Source: a bacterium
Lineage (GTDB): Bacteria; UBP15; UBA6099; JAJRTR01
Direction of reading: 5' to 3'
DNA length: 57,205 nt
Assembly: GCA_024278215.1 (NCBI GenBank)
Contig: JAJRTR010000165.1
Span: 1-57,205 of the forward strand
Part shown: piece after piece, positions 15,415 to 23,544 of the stretch
Position numbering within the stretch: the first letter of the stretch is position 1
Layout of the letters: each line of letters opens with the position of its first letter
The notes under the pieces: model-generated
What the model saw: the letters and a program-made list of their open reading frames with translations, nothing else
Database searches by the model: none
Told to the model about the DNA's origin: nothing
Made by a program: the position numbers and the translations under genes

Positions 15415-17403
15415 TTGGCCAGGATAATAAAAGGTACATTGAAAAATAAACAGATAAACAACCTTCCCGCTGCTCCCGCGGATAATTTCATCGGTCGTGA
15501 GATATGGATTCAGCGTATGCGCAAAGCGCTCTATCCGGGCAGGCCGGTTACTCTGCCGCAGATCATCAACGCGCCCGACGGCGCCGGAAAAACCGCTCTC
15601 GCTTACGAATATGCCGCCCGTTACGGCGGAGAATATGAAATTGTCTGGTGGATCGACGCGCACGAACCCGCCCTGATAAAACCTTCATTTCTCAAACTCG
15701 CTTCGGAACTTGAGTTCTTTGTCGACAATCACACTAATCTCAAAGATGTCATGATTGCGATAGATTCATATTTTAAAAAGAACACCAACTGGCTGCTGAT
15801 TTTCGATGGCGTCACAAACAGCGAATCGCTCAGGCAATTAATCCCGCTGAAAACAAGAGGCCACATAATCGGTACGACAGCCATAAGAGAATGGCCGAAT
15901 ATCGCTGAAATGAACGACATCGATGTTCCGGAGCGCGTAGATGCGCGGGCAATATTGAAAGGAATGCTGCCGGGAGTTGCCGAAACCCTTTTGCATGATC
16001 TTTGCGACAGGCTTGTGTACCTGCCCCTTGCGATGAAACTCGCTGCCGGCTTCATCAACGAAAAAAATATTCCGCCCGAACAATATCTTGAAGCCTACAA
16101 CCGCAACCTGTTCAGGGCAATGAACCGTGACAGCCTGCTCTCGCACCGCACGCACCCCGCGCTCGCGGCCGCCTGCGAAACGACCTGCGCCGAGATCATG
16201 CGGAACAACAGTTCAGCGCAGTCCATTATCAACTTCTGCTCTTTTCTCGCGCCTCAGGATATTCCGCTCGACCTTCTATCGAGTCTACGCGACCGCGTCC
16301 CGCCGACTATGAAAAAGCTGTTTCCCGATGATCTCGATGCTGAAGCGGCGGCCCGGGAACTCGACCGCTGGGGACTCGCCGCCTTTGACGGCGCTTCCAT
16401 CCGGTTTCACTCCGGCATACAGAATGCGGTTATAGAGTCGCTTGCAGACGGCGACAGGGCGGCATGGGCGGCGGCTTCAGCAGCGGCCTTGTACAAAGCG
16501 ATTTCGGACGACGGCACCGAAAAAGACCCGCTCACCGGATTCGACCCGCTTACGGCGCACGCGCTGTCCGCTGCCCGACATGCCGCCGCGTTCGATGCGC
16601 CGGGCTCCGCCGCTGTGGATATCCTCAACAATACAGGCGAATATCTGTATATTCGCGGCGACCTTGCTGAAGCGCTGTCGGTTTTTCAAACCGCGCTCGA
16701 TCTCGACGAACGGACTCTCGGCGGCGACCACCCCAATATCGCTGTTCACCTTAATAACATCGGCTCGGTGCTCAGCGCGCGCGGCGAATTCGACGAAGCG
16801 CGCGACGTCCTCGAGCGGGCTCTCGAAATCGATATGGGCGTTTTCGGCGACAACCACACAACTGTGGCTACCGACCTCAATACCCTCGGCGGCATCCTTT
16901 TCGACATGGGCTACTATGAAGCGGCGCGCCGCAACTTCCGCCAGGCCATGAATATCGACAGAGCGAACTACGGCGCGCGGCATCCTGTCACCGCGTCGCG
17001 CATGAAAAATCTCGGCGCTGTTCTCCACGAACTCGGCGATAATATTGCCGCCAGGACATACCTTGAGGATGCTCTCGAAATCGAGACCGGAGAATTCGGG
17101 CCGGACAGCCCGCGGATTATCGTCTGCCTCAACTATCTCGCAAGCGTATACCAGGCCCTCGACATGTTCGAGAAAGCCCGCGACATTTATATACGTGTGC
17201 TGGCAATCGACGAGGCGTCTCTCGCGCCGAATCATCCCGATATCGGCATCGGTCTCAACAACCTCGGCGCCGTGCTCCGCGCGATGGGCGACAAAAACGG
17301 CGCGCGCGAACAGTTCGACCGCGCACTCGACATCTGCCTCGCGCAGCTTGGCCGCGACCACCCCAACACCTTGTTGATAAAAGAAAATATCGACTCTCTC
17401 TGA
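15415..17403 (+). CDS. STAND (NB-ARC-like) NTPase with C-terminal TPR array
   Basis: About 662 residues. FIGRE (25-29) and Walker A APDGAGKT (53-60) are followed by WWIDA, Walker B-like WLLIFDGV (about 125-132), and LVYLPLAMKLAAGFI (the GLPLA-type ARC motif). This is the NB-ARC order. From about residue 410 there are six kinesin-light-chain-type 42-residue TPRs (repeating LNNLG...A...RAL.I....G.DHP). No nuclease, TIR, protease or membrane effector is fused at either end. No ATG fits; TTG at 15415 (8 bp after the previous stop) or TTG at 15439 are candidates. Such proteins act as ligand-triggered switches, including in phage defence. The role here is unknown. Confidence 0.82.
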   Translation: MARIIKGTLKNKQINNLPAAPADNFIGREIWIQRMRKALYPGRPVTLPQIINAPDGAGKTALAYEYAARYGGEYEIVWWIDAHEPALIKPSFLKLASELEFFVDNHTNLKDVMIAIDSYFKKNTNWLLIFDGVTNSESLRQLIPLKTRGHIIGTTAIREWPNIAEMNDIDVPERVDARAILKGMLPGVAETLLHDLCDRLVYLPLAMKLAAGFINEKNIPPEQYLEAYNRNLFRAMNRDSLLSHRTHPALAAACETTCAEIMRNNSSAQSIINFCSFLAPQDIPLDLLSSLRDRVPPTMKKLFPDDLDAEAAARELDRWGLAAFDGASIRFHSGIQNAVIESLADGDRAAWAAASAAALYKAISDDGTEKDPLTGFDPLTAHALSAARHAAAFDAPGSAAVDILNNTGEYLYIRGDLAEALSVFQTALDLDERTLGGDHPNIAVHLNNIGSVLSARGEFDEARDVLERALEIDMGVFGDNHTTVATDLNTLGGILFDMGYYEAARRNFRQAMNIDRANYGARHPVTASRMKNLGAVLHELGDNIAARTYLEDALEIETGEFGPDSPRIIVCLNYLASVYQALDMFEKARDIYIRVLAIDEASLAPNHPDIGIGLNNLGAVLRAMGDKNGAREQFDRALDICLAQLGRDHPNTLLIKENIDSL

Positions 17404-17510
17404 AATTATGATCTCCCGGTTTTGGTTTTGACCAGCACCGGTTGCAATACTCACCATAAAACAATAATATATTGTCTGAACTTCAAATAAATGTTCTATT
17501 GGAGGCTCAA

Positions 17511-17996
17511 ATGAAGAAACTTACAACTATTGCACTTTTTTTAGTTTTTGCGATTTTCGTCGCCGGCTGCTCACAGAATGCCGATGATATGGATGAAAAC
17601 AGGATTACAACAAAGGTTATCGAATCGAACTCGCCCGAAGAGCTTATTGCGAATATGTGCAAAGCTTTTGTCGCAAAGGATGTGAACGGCGTGATCGCTC
17701 TCACACATCCCGAAACCCGAAGAGGCGTGCGCGGCGGGAGAATGATAAATTCGACGGTGGAAGACCTTAAAGCCAGGTTCGAGGCTTATGATATTCAGGA
17801 GTGCAAGGCCGGCGCGATAGAGACAGTCCCGGTCAAACCGGAACTGAAGAAAGAGTTCAAGGAAAAACACAACATCAATGTCTCACTGATTGCCAAAGCA
17901 AACTATGTATTGAAAACAGGCAGCAACCCCGATGCTTTCGTCGATGATTCCGTCGACATAGTCAAAGTCGGCGGCAAGTGGTATATTTTCCCGTAA
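17511..17996 (+). CDS. Small lipoprotein, NTF2/DUF4878-like
   Basis: 161 residues. Lipoprotein signal MKKLTTIALFLVFAIFVAGC with acylated Cys20. The mature part has SPEELIANMCKAFVAKDVNGVIAL near its start and ends VDIVKVGGKWYIFP. Both features are common in small NTF2-like or DUF4878-type secreted proteins. The ATG at 17511 has GGAGG 5 bp upstream. It follows the STAND gene on the same strand by 107 bp. Function unknown. Confidence 0.65.
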   Translation: MKKLTTIALFLVFAIFVAGCSQNADDMDENRITTKVIESNSPEELIANMCKAFVAKDVNGVIALTHPETRRGVRGGRMINSTVEDLKARFEAYDIQECKAGAIETVPVKPELKKEFKEKHNINVSLIAKANYVLKTGSNPDAFVDDSVDIVKVGGKWYIFP

Positions 17997-18089
17997 AAAA
18001 CACATTTTAGTCCGACAGTTGACGTTAGCGACATGAGGTTGTCGCGAAAAGAACAGAGCATAACTGTTTGCTGGAAGGTGTGTTTCTTC

Positions 18090-18178
18090 ATTTGGAGTGC
18101 GGTGATCCGTCACCGCTTTGTTTTGCCGGGAATAGATTTCCGGCCCTGAAAGCGACAATGAATTGTCGCACTCCAAAT
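18090..18178 (+). repeat. Cloverleaf-like palindromic element (89 nt)
   Basis: Closing stem ATTTGGAGTG / CACTCCAAAT (10 bp, 18090-18099 with 18169-18178) encloses three hairpins. These are CGGTGA-TCCG-TCACCG (18100-18115), CCGGGAA-TAGA-TTTCCGG (18126-18143) and CGACAA-TGAA-TTGTCG (18153-18168). Only one copy is in this window. It fills most of a 352-bp gap between the lipoprotein and FecR genes; no coding potential was seen there. Confidence 0.8.
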
Positions 18179-18348
18179 TCAACATTTCCCCATCATAATC
18201 AAGAGTTTTGTGAATGAGGGCGCAGTTCATATCGCAATCGATCAAGGCGCAAATCCGCAACGTTCAAATCGAATAGTTTTTGACGTGTCCTTTTAACCCT
18301 TAGCCGTAAATATCGTCAGAACTATCAAATCAGGTAAAGAGGTGTAAT

Positions 18349-20004
18349 ATGAAAAAGACAGGAATCGCAGTACTGATCACGGTGATAGTAGCGCTGTTTA
18401 TCGTCACCGCACATGCGGAACAAAACCAGGATGTGGCGATACTCTCGTATTATGAAGGCGACGTGCAGTTGAAGCTTAACGACGAGAGCGACTGGGGACC
18501 GGTCGAACAGGATATTGCCCTGCAAAAAAACGATATGATCAAAACTGGTCCGGACGGCAAGGCACGCATCGTGCTCGAGGACGAATCCGTTATTGTTATC
18601 GGCCCACTTTCTTTGTTCAAAATATCCTTCGTGGAAATAAACAACACAACAGGAAAGAAGAACTCGGGATTTTACCTTGAAGAAGGCATGGCCCGTGCGA
18701 AAGTGTCAAAACTGACTACGGATGATTCCGCGTTCACAATCTCGACCCCCACGGCAGTTGCCGGAGTTCGGGGCACCGAATTCGCCGTCGAGTCTCTTAA
18801 AGACAAGAATATTACAACCGTGACGGTGTTCGAGGGCGCGGTCGAGGTGGGTGATCGAATAAATAAGTTTAAAAACGCAGTCATGGTGTTGAAAGAGCAG
18901 GCGACGGACGTCACACTGGGCGAAGGTGCGGCGAGACCAAGGAAAGTAGACATGCAGCGTCTGAAAAAGTTGCGGCAGAAACTGTCGAACGCAAATATCG
19001 AATCCGGCGGAGACGCACCATCGGCCAGTGACAAAAAAGCCGCGGCGGTAATCGCCATCAAGCGTTCCGGGCTCGGCAGTGAGAAAGAAAAAGAACTGGT
19101 GCACGAGGTAAAGAATGGAAATGTGCCGGCCGAACAGATAAAAACCGTGCTCAACCTTAAGGCACAGGGTGCTTCGGACACGGATGTCAACAAAGCGCTG
19201 GATGTTGTCCGCAACAAAAATGTCGATCCGCAGACGGTGAAAAAACTTTATCAGGATATAAAAAACAAGGGCGACAGCAGCGCAATAAGTGAAGCGGTAA
19301 AGAAATTCGAGGAGAAATCGAAGAAACTCGACGACCGGCCTGAACCGCCTTCGTCGGGAACAGCGCCTGCCGGCGCATCGCAAAAACCGCCTGCTTCCGG
19401 TGCAGCGCCAAAGCCGAACGTGCCGTCTCCCGGAATGAAGGAAAAGATTAAAGAGAAAATCGGCGACGCAAAAAACAATATCGACGACAGGAAAAATAAG
19501 GACGGGGGCAATCAGGGATCTACCGGTGACCCGGCAGGGGTAAAATCGAAAGAAAAGACGCTGATAGAAAGAGCGAAGCAGGCACATATCCCGAAGAAAA
19601 AACTCGAGCAGTTGATCAGGTCTTTTAAGGAGGGAAAACTCGACTTCGCGGATGTTTCACTTATAATCGATGCCGCCGCTCGAGGCGTAGACATACATTT
19701 CATCGAAAAGATTCTTGGCAAAATTCAGAAAACACAATTAAATGTCAAGACAAAAAGGCTTTTGCTCAACGCCGTCAGATTCGGGATGGCCCCTGAGCAG
19801 GTAAAAGCCATATTCGAGAAAATCAAGCTGATAAAAAACAACGATGTTAAGGGCATGACCGAGATCGAAAAGCAATTGAAAGCATTTATTAAAACAAAAG
19901 TCAATCAGCCTGTAACCAACACCGGCGCAAATCAGTTGCCGGGCACAGCGCCGCCGGGCGGCAACGACAACACAACTTCCGCCCCGAGAGTTCTCAGCCA
20001 CTGA
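18349..20004 (+). CDS. Exported FecR-domain protein with helical repeat region
   Basis: 551 residues. Signal peptide (residues 1-23, cut after AHA). A FecR domain at about 28-190 shows YYEGDVQLKL, DMIKTGPDGKARIVL and TPTAVAGVRGTEFAVE with TVFEGAVEV, the usual FecR beta-sandwich signature. Residues 205-310 and 400-510 are helical repeats (for example VHEVKNGNVPAEQIKTVL, LDVVRNKNVDPQTVKKLY), separated by a Pro/Ala-rich linker. FecR domains are classically anti-sigma regulators or, when exported without a membrane anchor, surface proteins of unknown role. GAGGT sits 5 bp before the ATG. A terminator follows at 20065. Confidence 0.75.
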   Translation: MKKTGIAVLITVIVALFIVTAHAEQNQDVAILSYYEGDVQLKLNDESDWGPVEQDIALQKNDMIKTGPDGKARIVLEDESVIVIGPLSLFKISFVEINNTTGKKNSGFYLEEGMARAKVSKLTTDDSAFTISTPTAVAGVRGTEFAVESLKDKNITTVTVFEGAVEVGDRINKFKNAVMVLKEQATDVTLGEGAARPRKVDMQRLKKLRQKLSNANIESGGDAPSASDKKAAAVIAIKRSGLGSEKEKELVHEVKNGNVPAEQIKTVLNLKAQGASDTDVNKALDVVRNKNVDPQTVKKLYQDIKNKGDSSAISEAVKKFEEKSKKLDDRPEPPSSGTAPAGASQKPPASGAAPKPNVPSPGMKEKIKEKIGDAKNNIDDRKNKDGGNQGSTGDPAGVKSKEKTLIERAKQAHIPKKKLEQLIRSFKEGKLDFADVSLIIDAAARGVDIHFIEKILGKIQKTQLNVKTKRLLLNAVRFGMAPEQVKAIFEKIKLIKNNDVKGMTEIEKQLKAFIKTKVNQPVTNTGANQLPGTAPPGGNDNTTSAPRVLSH

Positions 20005-20064
20005 CGGATTCGGTTGCATACCGCGGATGCTGAAAACAAAATCCACAAGCAGAACAACCCGGCT

Positions 20065-20091
20065 CCCCTCCCACTGCGGAGGGGGGTTTTT
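20065..20091 (+). terminator. Rho-independent terminator of the FecR gene
   Basis: CCCCTCC - CACTGC - GGAGGGG followed by GGTTTTT, 60 bp after the stop codon. Confidence 0.9.
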
Positions 20092-20100
20092 GCGAAAAGC

Positions 20101-20123
20101 GGGACAGGTAAGTCCCTGTTTTT
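20101..20123 (+). terminator. Second, weaker terminator-like hairpin
   Basis: GGGAC - AGGTAA - GTCCC followed by TGTTTTT, immediately after the strong terminator. Confidence 0.5.
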
Positions 20124-20173
20124 CACACATTAAAAATGTGGTTGTTTTTAACCCACTTTTATGTCGCACACCC
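20119..20173 (-). repeat. Repeat family C, intact copy
   Basis: 55 bp whose reverse complement begins GGGTGTGCGACATAAAAGTG and continues through TTAAAAACAACCACA to TTTTTAATGTGTGAAAAA. It matches both flanks of the interrupted copy at 9580-9756 and acts as its empty-site reference. It lies 21 bp from a truncated MITE copy. Confidence 0.75.
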
Positions 20174-20194
20174 AAGACGTAAGAAAACAATTTA

Positions 20195-20344
20195 GAGCCA
20201 ATGCAAAATTATGTTCGTAGCGAGGTCAAACGAAATTTTTCAGAAGCAAGGCGGAGGTGCAAAATCCCCGCAGGCGTACTCGCCGAGTACGTTGAGGATG
20301 ATTTTGTGCCGACAACGCAGCTATGGACAATTGCAGCCGACCGC
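20195..20344 (-). mobile_element. MITE family A, truncated copy 3, inverted
   Basis: Reverse-complement orientation: starts GAGCCAATGCAAAATTATGTTCG and stops at CCGACCGC, missing about 28 bp of the distal end including the terminal repeat. The left flanking 4-mer is TTTA; no duplication can be scored because the other end is lost. Confidence 0.85.
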
Positions 20345-20419
20345 GCCCTCAAAACGTCGATACAAAGTTGACACGACACCATGTTGTTTCTCGATTTCAC
20401 ATACGCAATTACTATTGAT

Positions 20420-20435
20420 AACCGCTATAGCGGTT
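20420..20435. other. 16-bp perfect palindrome downstream of the GH2 gene
   Basis: AACCGCTATAGCGGTT, 11 bp beyond the stop of the minus-strand glycosidase. It could form a short hairpin at the transcript 3' end, but there is no T-run, so a terminator role is unsure. Confidence 0.4.
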
Positions 20436-20445
20436 ACTGAAAAAG

Positions 20446-22245
20446 TTATTCCCCCGGTTTGTCGCTATAGAAGTCGTCATACTTTTTCCGTTGCGAACTC
20501 ATAATCATATCAAGCGCGTATTCCATAGCGACTTCTTCAATGAATCGGAGTATCTTCGCTTTGAGTTTCGGAGCGACAGCTTTTCTGACATCGACCGTTT
20601 CAACAAGCAGTGCCGGGAATCTCGCGCAGATTTTCTTCTGCTCCCGCTTCTCGCTCACGAGTCCTTTTCGATTGAAGCCGTGCTGGTGTTTATTCATGCG
20701 GAGGGGGCTCCTGAAGTCGCGGTATATCCATATAAACCAGCCGGCCATCCAGTCGAGCGAGTTCAGCGTTTTTATGTAATATTCAAGCAACCGCGCCTGC
20801 CTGTTCTCGGAGAACCTTTTGCGAAACGGGCTGAGGAATCCCGCTTTTGCGCCAGCTCCGAATTCCGTAATTATCCACGGCTTGTCCGGCGCGGTAGTCC
20901 TGGTTATATCAAGTATTTCGGGCAGCATCCGCTCGTCGCCGAAGTACCAGCCGACGTAGCAGTTGAGGCACGCGACGTCCGAGGCTCGCCTTGTTTCATC
21001 GAGCGCGAAGCGCGACGACACATAAGTGACGATCCTCGTGTCGTCCTGTCTCCGCGTTTCTTCCATGAGCCGGCGCATGAAGCAGGCGCAGTCGGGGTTC
21101 TCGACAGGCACCTCATTGCCTACAGACCAGAGGATAACGCTCGGGTGATTGTAGTCTCTGTCTATCATGTCGCGCACCATAGCCGCCGCCCTGTCGTACA
21201 CAGCGCCGTCGGCATAATCGATAGACCAGTAGACGGGGATTTCCTCGAGGACCAGCAGTCCGATCTCGTCCGCGGCGTCGACAAGCGCCTCATCGTGTGT
21301 GTAATGTGCGGTTCTGAGCGCGTTGAACCCGAGAGATTTTATGTCGCGCACATCACGAAATCGTTCTGCCCTCGGTATCGAGCGGCCATAAGGGAGCAGT
21401 TCCTCATGGAGGCTGACTCCCTTTAGTTTTATCTTTTCCCCGTTGAGCAGAATCCAATGGCCGCTTACCCTGATCGTCCTTATTCCGAACCGCACCTCGT
21501 AGCCGGTAGCTTCGGCTTCGGGGGCGGGCGAAAGTTTCAGAAAGTAAAGATTCGGGGCGTCGGGAGTCCACAGACTGGGATTCTTTATTCTTATTTCAAA
21601 ACCGTCCGTCACAGCGCGGGGCGAAAAAACGCCCCCTGCAACCGCAGCGCCTTCGAACTCGATCTCCCATGCGAAATCGAACACTTCATGCTGGAAGATC
21701 GACACTGTTATCACCGCTTCGCCGCACTCGAGGTCTGTTTTCACTTTCACGTCGCGGAAGTGGCGTGGGCTCCTGTAGTGCAACTGCACGTCGCGCACGA
21801 TACCGCCGTAATTGAACCAGTCGCACAGTTCACCGGGTATCCTTTTGGGTGACCGCTCGTTGTCCACCATCACCACAAGCCGGTTTTCCAGCGCAAGCAC
21901 ATCTTCAGGAATAATGTATTCGAACGGCAGCCAGCCGCCCTCGTGTGTGCCGAGCGGAACACCGTTCAGCCATGCTTTGCACAAATAATTCACGGCGAAA
22001 AACCTTATTACTTTTATCACATCGCACTCGCGCTGTTTCGTCGGCGCCCGGAAATCTTTCATGTACCAGAACGTGCCCTCATAGCGGAAGTAATCACTGG
22101 AATTGTTCCAGCAGCCGGGAACATCCGTTTCCTCCCAGTCGCAGGTCGACGTGTCGGCCGGTAAAGTGTCGAACCACTTTTCACGCTCACCCTTTTTGCC
22201 GGGATCAGGTTTCGCGAGCCATTTGCCGTTCAACGAATAAATCAT
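20446..22245 (-). CDS. Glycoside hydrolase family 2, likely beta-glucuronidase
   Basis: 599 residues, close to E. coli GusA (603). Order of domains: jelly-roll (1-160, CDWFNYGGIVRDVQL), Ig-like (165-255), TIM barrel. The acid/base Glu378 is in NHPSVILWSVGNEVP and the nucleophile Glu461 in PWIITEFGAG. GFNRKG gives an Asn525-x-Lys527 pair, matching the NxK motif that recognises the uronate carboxylate in beta-glucuronidases. There is no signal peptide, so it is predicted cytoplasmic and would act on imported glucuronides or oligosaccharides. GGAGG lies 7 bp before the ATG. It is monocistronic. Beta-galactosidase specificity is the alternative. Confidence 0.8.
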   Translation of the reverse strand: MIYSLNGKWLAKPDPGKKGEREKWFDTLPADTSTCDWEETDVPGCWNNSSDYFRYEGTFWYMKDFRAPTKQRECDVIKVIRFFAVNYLCKAWLNGVPLGTHEGGWLPFEYIIPEDVLALENRLVVMVDNERSPKRIPGELCDWFNYGGIVRDVQLHYRSPRHFRDVKVKTDLECGEAVITVSIFQHEVFDFAWEIEFEGAAVAGGVFSPRAVTDGFEIRIKNPSLWTPDAPNLYFLKLSPAPEAEATGYEVRFGIRTIRVSGHWILLNGEKIKLKGVSLHEELLPYGRSIPRAERFRDVRDIKSLGFNALRTAHYTHDEALVDAADEIGLLVLEEIPVYWSIDYADGAVYDRAAAMVRDMIDRDYNHPSVILWSVGNEVPVENPDCACFMRRLMEETRRQDDTRIVTYVSSRFALDETRRASDVACLNCYVGWYFGDERMLPEILDITRTTAPDKPWIITEFGAGAKAGFLSPFRKRFSENRQARLLEYYIKTLNSLDWMAGWFIWIYRDFRSPLRMNKHQHGFNRKGLVSEKREQKKICARFPALLVETVDVRKAVAPKLKAKILRFIEEVAMEYALDMIMSSQRKKYDDFYSDKPGE

Positions 22246-22392
22246 GTTGCAGCCTCCGAATTTCCAGCCTCTATTCTGACACAGGCGGCGGCTTCCGCGA
22301 AAGAGTCTGCATTAAATAATTGGCAGGATGTCGCACATCATTTTTCGTCGCGTGGAACCGGCCGGTGTTCGCGTCTGTTGAGGCCATTGAAG

Positions 22393-22451
22393 GAGCCGAT
22401 TGCAAAATTCCGATTCGGCTGCGGTCGGCTGCGGTCGGTGGCAATCGGCTT
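22393..22451 (+). mobile_element. MITE family A, short internally deleted copy (59 bp)
   Basis: Keeps both termini (GAGCCGATTGC... and ...GGCAATCGGCTT) and the GCGGTCGGCTGCGGTCGG segment but has lost the middle. It is flanked by a perfect GAAG duplication (22389-22392, 22452-22455). Both ends carry the same base change relative to long copies (AATTG to GATTG), preserving pairing. Confidence 0.75.
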
Positions 22452-22544
22452 GAAGGAATTAGTATTCCGCACTTGCAAATTTTTGAAGCAGTGCCAGAAT
22501 AGATAATGACTGAACAAAGTAATATGAAACCGGAAGGCGGAAAA

Positions 22545-23324
22545 ATGCTTACACGCGATCTTGAGATACTGGGCAGGCGCCGATGCCGCCTCTGCTGGAT
22601 AAAAGAAGACGAACAGACCGCCGAAAAGCTCGAGGAAGAATCCCGCAAACATCCCGAAGACGGCGAACTGCACATCAAACTTGCCTGCGCATATCTCAAG
22701 CTATGCAAATACGACGAGTCGATCAAAGCTTCAAAGACAGCTATAGAAAACGGTATGGACAATGATCGCGGGTTCGCGCAACTGGGGCGCGCACTCATAG
22801 AATCCGGCCGGCTCGAAGAAGGCCGCAAAGCCAGTCTCCATGCTTTTAAAATCAATTCCGACAATATCACCGCGCTGCTGAATCTCGCCGTTTACAATTC
22901 GCTTAAAGGTGATTATCAGACAGCCATGGACTATTTCGATATTTCCGAGAAGGTCGCCCCGTACTACCACCGCCTCTACGGTGAGCGGGGGCTGCACTAC
23001 GCCCGTGTCGGCATGATTAACGAAGCGCTTGAAGACCTCAAGACAGCGATAAAGTATGACCCATGCAATCACACACATTATCACAACATGAGCGACATAT
23101 ATATGAAGAACGGCATGATGGACGACGCCGAGAAGACACTTCTCAAGTCAATCGACAATCGACCCGGATGTGCCGAATCATATCACAGCCTCGCTCAGAT
23201 ATGTGCCGAAAAAGATAATCTTGAAGAGGCTGTGAAAAATATCGACAGGGCCGTCAGGCTTCATCCTGAAAATGAAGAATTCCGGGAATACCGCAGGCAA
23301 CTCAAAGAACAAAAACAATCATGA
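22545..23324 (+). CDS. Tetratricopeptide repeat protein
   Basis: 259 residues with about six TPRs (for example PEDGELHIKLACAYLKLCKY, INSDNITALLNLAVYNSLKG, NRPGCAESYHSLAQICAEKD). No signal peptide or membrane segment. The N-terminal 40 residues are charged, with RRCRLCWIKEDE. The ATG at 22545 has AAGG 7 bp upstream; in-frame ATGs at 22506 and 22524 lack ribosome sites. It precedes the Wzz gene by 220 bp, a gap that holds a small hairpin (TGCGG-CCGA-CCGCA near 23330). It is a likely scaffold protein; partner unknown. Confidence 0.75.
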   Translation: MLTRDLEILGRRRCRLCWIKEDEQTAEKLEEESRKHPEDGELHIKLACAYLKLCKYDESIKASKTAIENGMDNDRGFAQLGRALIESGRLEEGRKASLHAFKINSDNITALLNLAVYNSLKGDYQTAMDYFDISEKVAPYYHRLYGERGLHYARVGMINEALEDLKTAIKYDPCNHTHYHNMSDIYMKNGMMDDAEKTLLKSIDNRPGCAESYHSLAQICAEKDNLEEAVKNIDRAVRLHPENEEFREYRRQLKEQKQS

Positions 23325-23544
23325 ACCGATTGCGGCCGACCGCAGACAAACAGAGTTTTGAAAGTGTCGCATAAGCAACACAGAGTGTCGGTTCCGGTTG
23401 GCTATTTGAATGTTTTTTACCTGTTACACTATGAAAAAAAGACATATCAAATATAATATTGGTTGCTGTATAAAGAGAATTATTTAAGCGGAAAACCCCT
23501 CAACCTGGAAGGGATGACTGCTGTATTGGTATATAAAATACATT

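Noticed and set aside
20446-22245. Secreted glycosidase
   Set aside because: No signal peptide precedes the GH2 domain from any likely start.
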